From assembly GCF_013342145.1 (NCBI RefSeq), contig NZ_JABUQZ010000001.1, positions 3,410,001-3,474,000 of the forward strand: a stretch of 64,000 nucleotides of DNA, written 5' to 3'. Numbering within the stretch: position 1 is the stretch's first letter; each line of letters opens with the position of its first letter. The notes under the pieces were generated by a model, which saw nothing but the letters and a program-made list of their open reading frames with translations, ran no database searches and was not told the DNA's origin. A program made the position numbers and the translations under genes. Shown here one piece after another: positions 17,707 through 26,191 of the stretch. Source of the DNA: Haloterrigena gelatinilytica (GTDB lineage Archaea > Halobacteriota > Halobacteria > Halobacteriales > Natrialbaceae).

Positions 17707-19533
17707 TCAGCCGAGGAACGGACTCGAGAGCACCAGCAGGATCGCGACCACGACGACCGCGCTAGCGCCGACCATCGCCGCGGTCGCCGACCTATCGGGC
17801 CGCTCGAGTCCCGCCCTCGAGCCGGCGGCCTCAGCGGTCGTCCGGAGGAGTTTGCCGCCGTCGAGCGGATAGCAGGGGATGCAGTTGAACACGCCGACCA
17901 GCAGGTTGAGCCACCAGGTCCAGAAGAGAACGTTCGCCGCGGCGAAGACGCCACCGCCGAGAACCGAGAGCGGCCCCGTCACGGCGTAGGCGTTCGCGAC
18001 CGACCCGACGAAGCCGCCGAAGTTCGCCGTCGAGAAGCCGTCGATCAGCCCGGCGAAGGGGAGGGCGAACGTCGCGAACCCGCGCTCTACGGGCGACGAT
18101 CCGAGCCCGTCCGCGACCGGCTGGCCCCGGAGGACGCCGAGGTGTTGTGCGCTCGGATGCGGATCGACGCCGAGGTCGGTCACCGTCGTCCCGCCGGTTC
18201 CCGGCACCGTCGTGATGCCGAGGACCGCCTCGCCGTTCCGGTCGCCCAGCGTCACTGCGTACTCCCGGCGCTCGCCGTCGACGACGGCCTCGAGCGAGAC
18301 GGTCTCACCGGGGGCGGCGTCCGCGAGCGTCTCGCGGAGGTCGTCGCTATCGACGATTCGCTCGCCGTCGAGGCGCGTGACGACGAGCGAACGCGGGTCG
18401 CCGTCCGGATCGGGGACGCCGGCGGCCGAAAGCGGGCCGTCGGCGTCGACCGCAGCGACGGCCGCGCCGGCGACGACCGTCGTGGAACCGTCCTCCGCCT
18501 CGAGCGTCGCGACCGTGCGGTTCTCGAGGGCCGCGCGGAACTCGCGTTCGGTGTGGACTGGGGTGCCGTCGACCGCTGTGATCGTGTCACCCGGCTCGAG
18601 TGCGTTCGGTTCGTCGTCGGTACTCTCGTTTACCACCCCATTCGCCCCCGTTTCCGTTCCCTCGAGCGCGCTGGTGACGACGACCGATCGCTCGAGCGTG
18701 ACGGTCTCGGCGTCGTCGCGGCCGCCCGCGACCGTCAGTTCGACGCTCCCGTCGGTCGCGTCGAGGGCCGTCCGCAGGTCGTCGGCGTCGTCGATCGGCC
18801 GGCCGTCAACGGCGGTGACGACGTCGCCGCGCTCGAGGCCGGCCTGATCGGCCGGCGTTCCGGGGTAGACGCCGCCGACGGCGGCGCCGGAGACGGCGGC
18901 GATGGAGGTGGAGACGAGCAGGAACAGGGCGAGGAACGCGACCAGCGCCACCGCGAGGTTGTTCGCGATCCCCGCGGCGTAGATTCGGTTGCGTTCGGCC
19001 GTCGAGGCGTCGGCCTCGTCGATGCCGACGAAGGCGCCGAACGGGACGAGGGTGACGAAGATCAGGCCGGCCGACTCGACGGCGACGTCCTCGACGCGAG
19101 CGAGCAGGCCGTGGCTGAACTCGTGGACGACGACGGCCACGGCGAGGCCGACGAGGATCGCCGGCGTCGCCGCCAGCGGCAGGAAGTCGTTGACCCCCGG
19201 AATCGCCAGCACGTTTCGCGGCTGGTTCACCTGACTGGCGGCCTCCCGCGTCAGCGCGACGTAGGCGGCGAACAGGACCACGGCGGTCATGACGACGAGC
19301 AACAGCACCGCGAGGGCGACCCCAGCGCCGGTCCACCGCCGCCAGACGCGCCGGTAGCGCGGGCGGGCCAGCCGGTCGAGCGCGCCGAGCCCGTTTTCCG
19401 TCTCGAGGGTGACGACCGGTCCCCAGACGCCGACCCACGCGGGGAGGCGTCCGCGGGACTCGAGCGCCATCGCGACGGCGGTGGCGCCCGCGGCGACGAG
19501 ACCGACCAGGAGCAGCGTCGTCAGCGCGTCCAC
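17707..19533 (-). CDS. Site-2-protease-like membrane metalloprotease with PDZ domains
   Basis: 608 residues from the GTG at 19533; longer upstream starts add a basic, Cys-containing N-terminus outside the first helix. The zinc site HEFSH is at residues 137-141 within a transmembrane helix. The second M50 motif NCIPCYPLDGG is near the C-terminus. Between them lie two or three PDZ-like repeats (GVYPGTPADQAGLERGD, ITAVDGTPVHTE, VTRLDGERIVD). About six to eight membrane helices are expected. Such proteases cut membrane-bound regulators or leftover signal peptides within the bilayer. It is convergent with the SQPDE pair, ending 33 nt from it. Its substrate is unknown. Confidence 0.9.
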   Translation of the reverse strand: MDALTTLLLVGLVAAGATAVAMALESRGRLPAWVGVWGPVVTLETENGLGALDRLARPRYRRVWRRWTGAGVALAVLLLVVMTAVVLFAAYVALTREAASQVNQPRNVLAIPGVNDFLPLAATPAILVGLAVAVVVHEFSHGLLARVEDVAVESAGLIFVTLVPFGAFVGIDEADASTAERNRIYAAGIANNLAVALVAFLALFLLVSTSIAAVSGAAVGGVYPGTPADQAGLERGDVVTAVDGRPIDDADDLRTALDATDGSVELTVAGGRDDAETVTLERSVVVTSALEGTETGANGVVNESTDDEPNALEPGDTITAVDGTPVHTEREFRAALENRTVATLEAEDGSTTVVAGAAVAAVDADGPLSAAGVPDPDGDPRSLVVTRLDGERIVDSDDLRETLADAAPGETVSLEAVVDGERREYAVTLGDRNGEAVLGITTVPGTGGTTVTDLGVDPHPSAQHLGVLRGQPVADGLGSSPVERGFATFALPFAGLIDGFSTANFGGFVGSVANAYAVTGPLSVLGGGVFAAANVLFWTWWLNLLVGVFNCIPCYPLDGGKLLRTTAEAAGSRAGLERPDRSATAAMVGASAVVVVAILLVLSSPFLG

Positions 19534-19680
19534 CGCCGAACACCTCCGCGCGTCGAGCCGACCGCTCGCGGTTCGATTCTCCCCGCCCGTCTGCCCCCGG
19601 CAGCCACCCGCATCGTGTTCGATATCGAGAACGTATCGATACCGTATCAATACCGCGGTCGCGCGGTCGCCGCCGTCGGT

Positions 19681-20190
19681 CTACGATCGGAGCCGGTTCC
19701 CGTACCGCGCGCCGACCCGCTCGGTCGCCAGCAGGAGTTCGTGGGCGACGACGAGCACGACGACGGTGGCGACGATAAACGCCCCCTCGAGGGGAGTCGA
19801 GAGCAGGCCGAGCGAGACGATCAGCGTCGTCGCGCAGGCCGGCGGGTGGCGGGTCTCGGTCCAGAGCATGCCGCCGGCGGTCAGCATCGTCGCGACGACG
19901 CCGCTCGCGCCGAGTCTGAGCCCATCGAGGGAGCCGGGCTCGGTAACGGCCGTCATGGCGATCCCGCTCGCGAGCAAGTGGTAGACCGCGAGGCCGGCGA
20001 CGACGCCGATCGCGTGGCCGCCGATCACCCGCCGGGGGGACGTCGCATCGCTGTCCTGGAACAGTGCCAGCACGAACGCGGACGGACCCAGACTCGGGAA
20101 CAACATCGGGAAGCCGGAGAGCCACGCCAGCACCGCGGTCGTCGAGAGCAGGAGTCCAGTGTGAAGCGTCGTCCCCAGCCGGTCGTCCAT
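19681..20190 (-). CDS. HPP family membrane protein
   Basis: 169 residues with about four to five transmembrane helices. FPSLGPSAFVLALF near residue 31 and the motif RHPPACATTLIV near residue 112 identify the HPP family (named for the His-Pro-Pro motif). Members are integral membrane proteins; some plant and cyanobacterial relatives are nitrite transporters, but the archaeal role is unknown. It is transcribed in the same direction as, and about 150 nt upstream of, the S2P gene. Confidence 0.82.
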   Translation of the reverse strand: MDDRLGTTLHTGLLLSTTAVLAWLSGFPMLFPSLGPSAFVLALFQDSDATSPRRVIGGHAIGVVAGLAVYHLLASGIAMTAVTEPGSLDGLRLGASGVVATMLTAGGMLWTETRHPPACATTLIVSLGLLSTPLEGAFIVATVVVLVVAHELLLATERVGARYGNRLRS

Positions 20191-20345
20191 GACTCGTCCT
20201 TACGTCTTCGCCGGAAAAACACCCGCGATTCGATAAACGGCCGGTTCTCGAGGTCGCCGTCGATCGACAGCGGACGGACGTTCGGTTTTCCGACTGGAAC
20301 GACGCGGAACGGGTATCGCTGAACGGGGCATCGAATCCGATCCGG

Positions 20346-20759
20346 CTAGGGAACGATCGTCACCGGCACCGACGCCTGCCGCGTGACGGCCTCGGCGACG
20401 CTGCCCAGCAGCATCCGGGAGACGCCCGACCGCCCCTCGCTGCCCATCACGATCTGGTCGACGTCCGCCTCGCGGGCGTGCTCGAGGATCGCCTCGGCCG
20501 ACGTCCCTTCGATGACGGCCGTCTCGACGGTTCGATCGCGCTCGGCGGCGATCGAACGCACGTCCGCGAAGAAGTCGGGTTCGTCCGCGTCGGCCTCGCC
20601 GCCAGTCGTCACCGGCGGTCGGCCGCCGTACCCCGCCTCGAGTTCGTCGACGACGTGAACCACCGCCACCTCGTCGTTCGGAAACACCGACAGCGCGTGC
20701 TCGAGGGCCGCGCGGGCCGGCTCGGAGTCGTCCATCGGAACGAGTACGCGTCTGGTCAT
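20346..20759 (-). CDS. Universal stress protein (UspA family)
   Basis: 137 residues. MTRRVLVPMDDSEPARAALE is the classical Usp N-terminus with the nucleotide-binding Asp. The ATP-binding motif MGSEGRSGVSRMLLGSVAEAV is near the C-terminus, matching GxxGx9G(S/T). Cytoplasmic; likely a homodimer involved in stress or energy sensing. The ATG at 20759 was chosen because upstream residues are Arg/Pro-rich and outside the fold. Haloarchaea carry many paralogues, so the specific role is unknown. Confidence 0.9.
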   Translation of the reverse strand: MTRRVLVPMDDSEPARAALEHALSVFPNDEVAVVHVVDELEAGYGGRPPVTTGGEADADEPDFFADVRSIAAERDRTVETAVIEGTSAEAILEHAREADVDQIVMGSEGRSGVSRMLLGSVAEAVTRQASVPVTIVP

Positions 20760-20905
20760 ACCGGCGCTACGACGGCCGGCGCCTTCAGTCGTCGCCTCGA
20801 GTCCGGCGTCGGCGACGGTCGGTCCGAGTCGCGGGTGCTCGAACACGCGCGGAGCGAGCACCGTCCGTGCGTACACTTTTCTGCCGCTGTATCGACGGCA
20901 CTGGC

Positions 20906-21970
20906 ATGAGCGCGGGCGAGTCCGGTCTCGACGAGGACGAACGGATCGACGCGGCGGTGAGTCGGAGCGATCTCGTTCACGAGCGGCTCCGCGAGTCACC
21001 GATCAAGCGGTGGGTGTTGCTCGACGGGAACCGATACGCGATCGCGGGACTGTTCTCTCTCGTCGTCTTCGTCGCGTGTGCCGGCATCGGCTTCGCCGGG
21101 TACATTCCGGTCACCGATCCCGACACGGCGACGACGCTCGTCGCGGCGATCGTCGGCGGGACCCTCCCGTTCATCACCATCGTGCTCGCGATCAACCAGC
21201 TGGTCCTCTCGCAGGAACTGGGCTGGCCGGGCGACCTCTCCGATCGGTTCGAAGAGATGGTGACCTTCCGCCGAGAGATCGAGTCCCTGACGGAAACGCC
21301 GGTCAGTCCGGCGGCGCCGGCCGATTTCCTGCAACTCGTCGTCGATACCGTCGTCGAACGGACCGAACGGCTGGAAGCGGTCGCGGAGCAACTCGACGAT
21401 CCGAACCGCGCTGCGGTTCTCAGGGGGTTCGTCGAAGCGGTCGAGACCGAAGGCGAACTCGTCTCCGCGTCGCTCGAGGGGTCGGACTTCGGGACGTTCG
21501 ACACGCTGTCGGCGGTGCTCGGCCGCTTCAACGGATCCCACCTGTACGCGGCCCGGCAGCTGCGAACCCACTACGCCGACGCGCTCTCGGACGACGCCCT
21601 CGAGACGCTCGACGCGATCGTCGAGTTGCTCGGCCAGCTCGCGATCGCTCGCCAGACGTTCAAGACGCTGTACATGCAGTACGAACTCGCCCACCTCTCG
21701 AAAGTGCTGCTGGTCGTCGGCTTTCCGACGCTGCTCGGCGGTGGCATCTTCATGATGACGTACTCGACGATCATCGAGACCGTCGGAACGGCGTCGGTGC
21801 TCGTGCTCGTCGTCAGCGGCGTCGTCACCTTCGTCTTCCTCCCGTTTACCGTTCTGCTGGTCTACACGTTCCGGATCGCCTCGATCGCGTCGCGAACCGC
21901 CGACTTCGGCCCGTTCGTGCCGCGCGTGGACTTCGACGAAGCGGCCGAACTCGAGGAGGAGCAGGAGTGA
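20906..21970 (+). CDS. Four-helix haloarchaeal membrane protein, unknown function
   Basis: 354 residues. Two N-terminal helices (AIAGLFSLVVFVACAGIGFA at about 44-64 and LVAAIVGGTLPFITIVLAIN at about 75-95) precede a long soluble helical region rich in Glu/Arg. Two further helices follow near residues 250-305 (VLLVVGFPTLLGGGIFMM; VLVLVVSGVVTFVFLP). The overall layout suggests a membrane-embedded helical bundle with a cytosolic domain. No enzyme motif was seen. It is divergent from uspA, with 146 nt between starts. The ATG at 20906 is preferred over one 39 nt upstream that adds a Cys/Arg-rich stretch. Confidence 0.75.
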   Translation: MSAGESGLDEDERIDAAVSRSDLVHERLRESPIKRWVLLDGNRYAIAGLFSLVVFVACAGIGFAGYIPVTDPDTATTLVAAIVGGTLPFITIVLAINQLVLSQELGWPGDLSDRFEEMVTFRREIESLTETPVSPAAPADFLQLVVDTVVERTERLEAVAEQLDDPNRAAVLRGFVEAVETEGELVSASLEGSDFGTFDTLSAVLGRFNGSHLYAARQLRTHYADALSDDALETLDAIVELLGQLAIARQTFKTLYMQYELAHLSKVLLVVGFPTLLGGGIFMMTYSTIIETVGTASVLVLVVSGVVTFVFLPFTVLLVYTFRIASIASRTADFGPFVPRVDFDEAAELEEEQE

Positions 21971-22112
21971 CTCGATCGGCTATTCGCTCAGTTGCTGCGT
22001 TGGAAAGTCAGGGAAACCAGTCGAAACCGAGCGCCCTGCTTTCGTGGCAACAGGGGATCGGCGCGGTCTGTTCCAAGATGGGTCTCCGTTAAGACAGCCA
22101 CGAGAGAAGTTT

Positions 22113-22451
22113 TTAACGCGAATCCTGAGCTCGGTCTCCCAGGAACCCGACACCGACGAGTCCAAGGTAGAGTAGATTCGTAAACGCCTCGCTCCCTCCC
22201 CAGACGAGGTAACACCCATAGCCGCCACCAATCGCGATAAGGAGAGCTGCTATCGTCGGAACAGTCTGATTTCTGTGTCGGTATCCTGCACTCGCGCCGT
22301 ATACTACTACCGCAATCTGAATAAGAAACCGGAGGGCCAATACCGATTGTCCATTATCGAAGACTGATCCTAGTAATAGGATGATGACTATGAGTATGTA
22401 CCCTCTTTTCAGCGTCGACTTCCAGTTTGTGAGATACTTATCGGCCATCAT
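22113..22451 (-). CDS. Small three- to four-helix membrane protein of lower GC content
   Basis: 112 residues (or 111 from the second ATG). Hydrophobic segments are GYILIVIILLLGSVF, LALRFLIQIAVVVYGA, VPTIAALLIAIGGGYGCYLV and LLYLGLVGVGFL. Codon use and base composition are clearly more AT-rich than all neighbouring genes, and the flanks are also AT-rich. This suggests recent acquisition or relaxed selection. No homologous family was recognised. Confidence 0.65.
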   Translation of the reverse strand: MMADKYLTNWKSTLKRGYILIVIILLLGSVFDNGQSVLALRFLIQIAVVVYGASAGYRHRNQTVPTIAALLIAIGGGYGCYLVWGGSEAFTNLLYLGLVGVGFLGDRAQDSR

Positions 22452-22741
22452 ATGAACTCACCTCTACCATGTTATTAAATACAACGTGCTTAGAATAGAA
22501 TAAAATCTCCCAAAAACCGATGGTAAACGTGCTCGGAGGAGGTATTTCGTTCGATGTCTACTGTTCGTATTGCTAGCCGTCGTGGGGATTATCACCGCTC
22601 AAGAGCGCACTACGGCGCTCGGAACGATTCCACCTCGAGCGTCTATTCTTCCAGCAGTAGTGGCTCCAGTCGCAGCCCAGACGTGCGTATCCGGCAACAA
22701 CTCCGACGAGAACTCGAGCGACAACGATCGAGCGGGGTCAA

Positions 22742-23917
22742 CTAAATCGGATCCTCGACCTCGAGGGCCGCTTCCAGTCGCGCCCGCTCGTCTCGCAGCG
22801 ACTCGAGTTCGTCGGCGACCCGGCCGTCGGCCAGCCGCTCGCGCTCGGCGGGGGAGAGCCGTGCGACCGCCTGCGCCGCGGTCTGGAGCCGATCGTACTC
22901 GAACTCGGGATCGGTCGCGAGCCGCCGGATCGATCGCAGTTTCGCGACGACGTCCTCGCCGGCGACGCGCTCGACGAACGGGCGGCACTCGCGGACCCGG
23001 TGGCGGAGCGCGCCCGCCTCGCCCGGCGGCCACGGGATCGTCAGCGGGTCGGCGTCGATCCCGTCGAGGAACGTCTGCTGGGTCGCCACCCGGCGCTTGA
23101 GTTCGTCCGCGCTCGAGACGTAGTGCTCGAGTTTCGACCGCGAGTAGTTCGCGTACTCCAGGAGTTCGGGAATCGTGTACTCGCCGGCCGGATCCTCGCG
23201 GACGTAGGTCGCGAGGTCGTCGGGGGGCTGCTCGTAGTCGACGAAGGGGTACCAGCGACTCCGCTCGAGCAGGTCGAACACCTCGCGAGCCGACGCCTCG
23301 AGGCGGTACTCCTCGAAGGCCGTCTCGATCGCCTCGTTGTAGGCGTCGATCGGCTCGCGGAGTTCCGCGACCGGCGCCTCGAGGTCGGCCTCCCCGAGTT
23401 CGACCAGTCGTTCGCGCTCCGAGATTTCGTTGCCGAGTTCCCGCCGGCGCTTCGCGGCGGCGGTTCGGGCCTCGTCGATCGCCTCGCGGGCGGCCTCGCG
23501 TTCCTCGAGCAGTTCGGCGTACCGGGCCGCCGGCTCGAGGGCCTCGTGGGCGCGCTCGAAGTCCGACTCGCTGAGGCGGCGCTTGTCGATCGCGTCGAGA
23601 GCCTCCTCGAACGCCTCGTAGCCCTTCAGATCGTCGGGTAGCTCCGAAACCAGCGAGTCGAACCGCCCCTCGAGTTCGACGTAGGCCTTGAAGTTCTCTC
23701 GGCCGGTGCCCGTCGCTCGATCGACGTACTCCTCGAGCAACTCCGTCGCGTCCCGGTAGGCCTCGGCGGCCTCCGCGACGGCGTCGCCGCCCGCGTCCTC
23801 GATCCGCTGGTCGGCCTCCTCGAACCGCCTGCGGGCCCCCTCGAGGGCCTCGAGGGGAGACCGTCCCGCGGACCCGGTTCCGGCGGCGTCGCCGCCGCGA
23901 TGGGCGCGTTCACTCAT
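22742..23917 (-). CDS. Coiled-coil haloarchaeal protein (DUF7118-like)
   Basis: 391 residues, soluble and very acidic, almost entirely helical. Long heptad-like stretches lie at residues ~20-170, with a middle segment RWYPFVDYEQPPDDLATYVRED followed by a second helical part. There is no signal, no membrane helix and no nucleotide-binding motif. The gene begins 6 nt after the stop of hisI on the same strand, so the two are probably co-transcribed. It resembles an uncharacterised haloarchaeal family; the DUF number is from memory and unverified. Confidence 0.7.
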   Translation of the reverse strand: MSERAHRGGDAAGTGSAGRSPLEALEGARRRFEEADQRIEDAGGDAVAEAAEAYRDATELLEEYVDRATGTGRENFKAYVELEGRFDSLVSELPDDLKGYEAFEEALDAIDKRRLSESDFERAHEALEPAARYAELLEEREAAREAIDEARTAAAKRRRELGNEISERERLVELGEADLEAPVAELREPIDAYNEAIETAFEEYRLEASAREVFDLLERSRWYPFVDYEQPPDDLATYVREDPAGEYTIPELLEYANYSRSKLEHYVSSADELKRRVATQQTFLDGIDADPLTIPWPPGEAGALRHRVRECRPFVERVAGEDVVAKLRSIRRLATDPEFEYDRLQTAAQAVARLSPAERERLADGRVADELESLRDERARLEAALEVEDPI

Positions 23918-23923
23918 GGTCGG

Positions 23924-24298
23924 TTACTCGTCGCCGTAGACGTCGTCGGGGTCGTAGACCGCTTCGCCGACGTTTTCGCCCTCGATCGTCCGGTAGAAAC
24001 ACGACCGGTGACCGGTGTGGCAGGCCCCGCCCTCCTGCTCGACCAGGTAGAGCAGGGTGTCGGCGTCGCAGTCGACGCGCACCTCCTCGATCTCCTGGAC
24101 GTGGCCGCTCGTCGCGCCCTTCTCCCAGAGTTCGTCGCGGCTGCGCGAGTAGTAGTGGGCCCGTCCCGTCTCGCGCGTGCGCTCGAGGGCTTCGGGGGAG
24201 ACGTAGGCGAGCATGAGCACCTCGCCGGACTCCGCGTCCTGTGCCACGGCGGGGACGAGTCCGTCCTCGCCGAAGTCGACCGAAACGTCGTCGTCCAT
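23924..24298 (-). CDS. hisI: Phosphoribosyl-AMP cyclohydrolase
   Basis: 124 residues. It opens the adenine ring of phosphoribosyl-AMP, step three of histidine biosynthesis. The magnesium site DCDADT is near residue 79, and the zinc-binding cysteine region [13 protein letters not shown] is near residues 91-103. [12 protein letters not shown] is also family-typical. It is monofunctional, with no fused HisE. It is the first gene of a two-gene unit with the coiled-coil protein gene. Confidence 0.96.
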   Translation of the reverse strand: MDDDVSVDFGEDGLVPAVAQDAESGEVLMLAYVSPEALERTRETGRAHYYSRSRDELWEKGATSGHVQEIEEVRVDCDADTLLYLVEQEGGACHTGHRSCFYRTIEGENVGEAVYDPDDVYGDE

Positions 24299-24559
24299 GT
24301 ACGGGCGGTTGGTTGGAAGGGCGATAGGTCTTTTGCCGCGGCCTCGCCCGCGGCCGCTCGAGAGCGGCGTACCGGAGGACGACGGCGGTAGACTCGAGGG
24401 AAACGGGCCGCTGCGGGCGGCCGAACGGCGACGTGCGCACGAGGCGTCCGCCGGAGGTCCCAGCTGTCGATAGCATCACGTCCCGGTACGCTCGAGTACG
24501 GTTTCAGAAACGGGGCGGATTCTTACGCCGCGGGAATCGGTCGGAAGCCGCGCTCGCAG

Positions 24560-25696
24560 TTACTGGGCGCCGCGGACGCGTACCGTCTGCTGGTCCGAAT
24601 CGTCGGCCGTCTCGACGCGAACGGGGAACTGCTGGTCGGACGCGACCGGCGGCGTCTGGTAGCTCATCGTGAACGTCGTCCGTTCGCCGGCCTCGAGCGA
24701 CACCGACCGCGATTCGACGGTCGTCGGATCGTGGCCGACCACGAGGTCGACGGTGGCAGAGCCGGCGGCGCCGCCGGTGTTCCGGACCTCGACGGTCCCC
24801 TCGAGGTAGCCGCCCGCGTCGACCGGGGAGTTGGTACTACGGATCGAGACCGCGAACGACGCCGCGGCGTCGTCGGCGGACCCGCTATCGTTGCCATCGG
24901 ACCCGTTATCGTCGTCGGCGGACCCGCTATCGTCGCCGTCGGACCCGCTATCGTCGTCGGCGGACCCGCTATCGTCGCCGTCGGTGTCGTTCTCATCGCT
25001 GTCGTTGTCGCCACCGCCGCCGGCCTCGGCCTCGAGTTCGCTGAGACAGTCCTCGGCGTGCGGGTTCGACGTCGTCGGAGCGCCCGCGGCGTAATCGGCC
25101 TGTTCGGTCGTCAACGACGTGATCACGGTGCCGACGCCGCCGTAGTCGGGAACCGTGACGACGATCTCGTCGCTCCCCTCGGAGACGCCCGCACCGCCGC
25201 CGATCTCGAACGCGACCGTGCCCGAGAAGGGCGCGTCGACGTCGTCGCCGAAGACGACGCCGTCTTCGATCACCGTGTTGCCGAAGAGACCGTCGTCGTC
25301 GTAGAATCCCGTGCTCGCGAAGGCGACGTCGCCGTCCGCGAACGATCCGGACACCGTCGCTCGCTCGCAGGATTCGAACGACGTCGTTCGCCCCGACGGA
25401 TCGTCGGCCTCGTTCTCGTCGCCGTCCGTTTCGTCGGCGTCGTCCCCAGTCGAGTCGTCGGACTCGTCGGGCTCCGAATCGGCCGAGGACTCGTTGCTGT
25501 CGTTCTGGCTCCCGTTCCCGTCGGTGCCGGGATCGCTCGAGCGGCTTCCCTCCTCGTTGTCGTTTACGTCGATGTTCGCGTCGTTCGCGCCGTCGCCGTC
25601 GGTTCCGTCGTCACCGTCATCGGTCCCGTTCCCGGTGAGACAGCCCGCCATTCCGACGCCGACACTCGTCGCCGCGATGAATTTCCGACGATTCAT
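24560..25696 (-). CDS. Lipoprotein with Asp/Ser/Gly repeat linker and CARDB-like domain
   Basis: 378 residues. MNRRKFIAATSVGVGMAGC is a Tat-type leader with lipobox. A long acidic low-complexity linker is followed by a beta-rich domain (about 115-235; SGSFADGDVAFASTGFYDDD). A tandem-repeat linker comes next, and the C-terminus is an Ig-like CARDB-type domain (VDAGGYLEGTVEVRNTGGAA ... VRVRGAQ). The protein is expected to be lipid-anchored and extended at the cell surface. The function of the central domain is unknown. The ATG at 25696 gives the leader; an earlier start adds nine residues. Confidence 0.78.
   Translation of the reverse strand: MNRRKFIAATSVGVGMAGCLTGNGTDDGDDGTDGDGANDANIDVNDNEEGSRSSDPGTDGNGSQNDSNESSADSEPDESDDSTGDDADETDGDENEADDPSGRTTSFESCERATVSGSFADGDVAFASTGFYDDDGLFGNTVIEDGVVFGDDVDAPFSGTVAFEIGGGAGVSEGSDEIVVTVPDYGGVGTVITSLTTEQADYAAGAPTTSNPHAEDCLSELEAEAGGGGDNDSDENDTDGDDSGSADDDSGSDGDDSGSADDDNGSDGNDSGSADDAAASFAVSIRSTNSPVDAGGYLEGTVEVRNTGGAAGSATVDLVVGHDPTTVESRSVSLEAGERTTFTMSYQTPPVASDQQFPVRVETADDSDQQTVRVRGAQ
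24878..24982. repeat. Five 21-bp tandem repeats in a lipoprotein gene
   Basis: The core ggacccgctatc recurs with starts at 24878, 24899, 24920, 24941 and 24962, an exact 21-bp period. It encodes a seven-residue Ser/Gly/Asp unit in the surface linker. Copy number is likely to vary by slippage without breaking the frame. Confidence 0.85.
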
Positions 25697-26031
25697 ATCG
25701 GGAAGCGCAATATCCCGGCTCATAAAAATGTATGCTACCCGTCATATCCGATCACAATCATCGGGTCGTGAACGTCTCGAGATGGTGAATCGATATCGAC
25801 CGCCGACGCGGCGGGATACGGTATCGGTACCCGCCGAAAAGAGCGGCGCTCGCGGTTGCATCCGGGAATGGGACAGTCGGACGGACTGAGCGGCGATTCG
25901 ACCTCCCAACGGGCGTGAGTACGGCGTCCGACGGCACCGACTTGACTGAAGTATGATGGGTTCCCCGTGCGGGGGACGGGCTTGCAAACGTCAGCGCGTC
26001 GGGTATCACCCTCGAGGGCTGAACACCGACG
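25697..26031. other. Intergenic region with one GC-rich hairpin
   Basis: 335 nt between divergent genes. The only structure seen is a 7-bp stem (one G-T pair) with loop GTGC at 25960-25977, about 55 nt before the zinc-ribbon ATG. It may be part of a leader RNA of that gene. Otherwise nothing was recognised. Confidence 0.4.
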
Positions 26032-26160
26032 ATGAGTTCACAGAGACAGCTCGAGAAACCGGTCACCTGTCGCGTCTGCGGAACGGAAAACGATCACTGC
26101 TACACGTACTGTCGGAACTGTCTCCAGACGCTTCCCGCGAGAGCGGACGCGAAGCCCTGA
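26032..26160 (+). CDS. 42-residue zinc-ribbon protein
   Basis: Short gene read directly from the sequence: starts MSSQRQLEKPVTCRVCG, ends ARADAKP. Two CxxC pairs (CRVC at residues 13-16 and CRNC at 27-30) separated by ENDHCYTY give a likely zinc ribbon. Haloarchaea encode many such tiny zinc-finger proteins; several are linked to stress or biofilm phenotypes, but this one is not assigned. It is convergent with serA, 31 nt away. Codon use matches neighbouring genes. Confidence 0.72.
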   Translation: MSSQRQLEKPVTCRVCGTENDHCYTYCRNCLQTLPARADAKP

Positions 26161-26191
26161 GCCGCGAACCGACGACTCCCGGTCGACCGGC

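Noticed and set aside
18142-20322. Long open frame of over 700 codons on the plus strand opposite the S2P and HPP genes
   Set aside because: Shadow frame of high-GC antisense DNA: the product is Arg/Gly/Asp-rich without domains, while both minus-strand genes have clear motifs.
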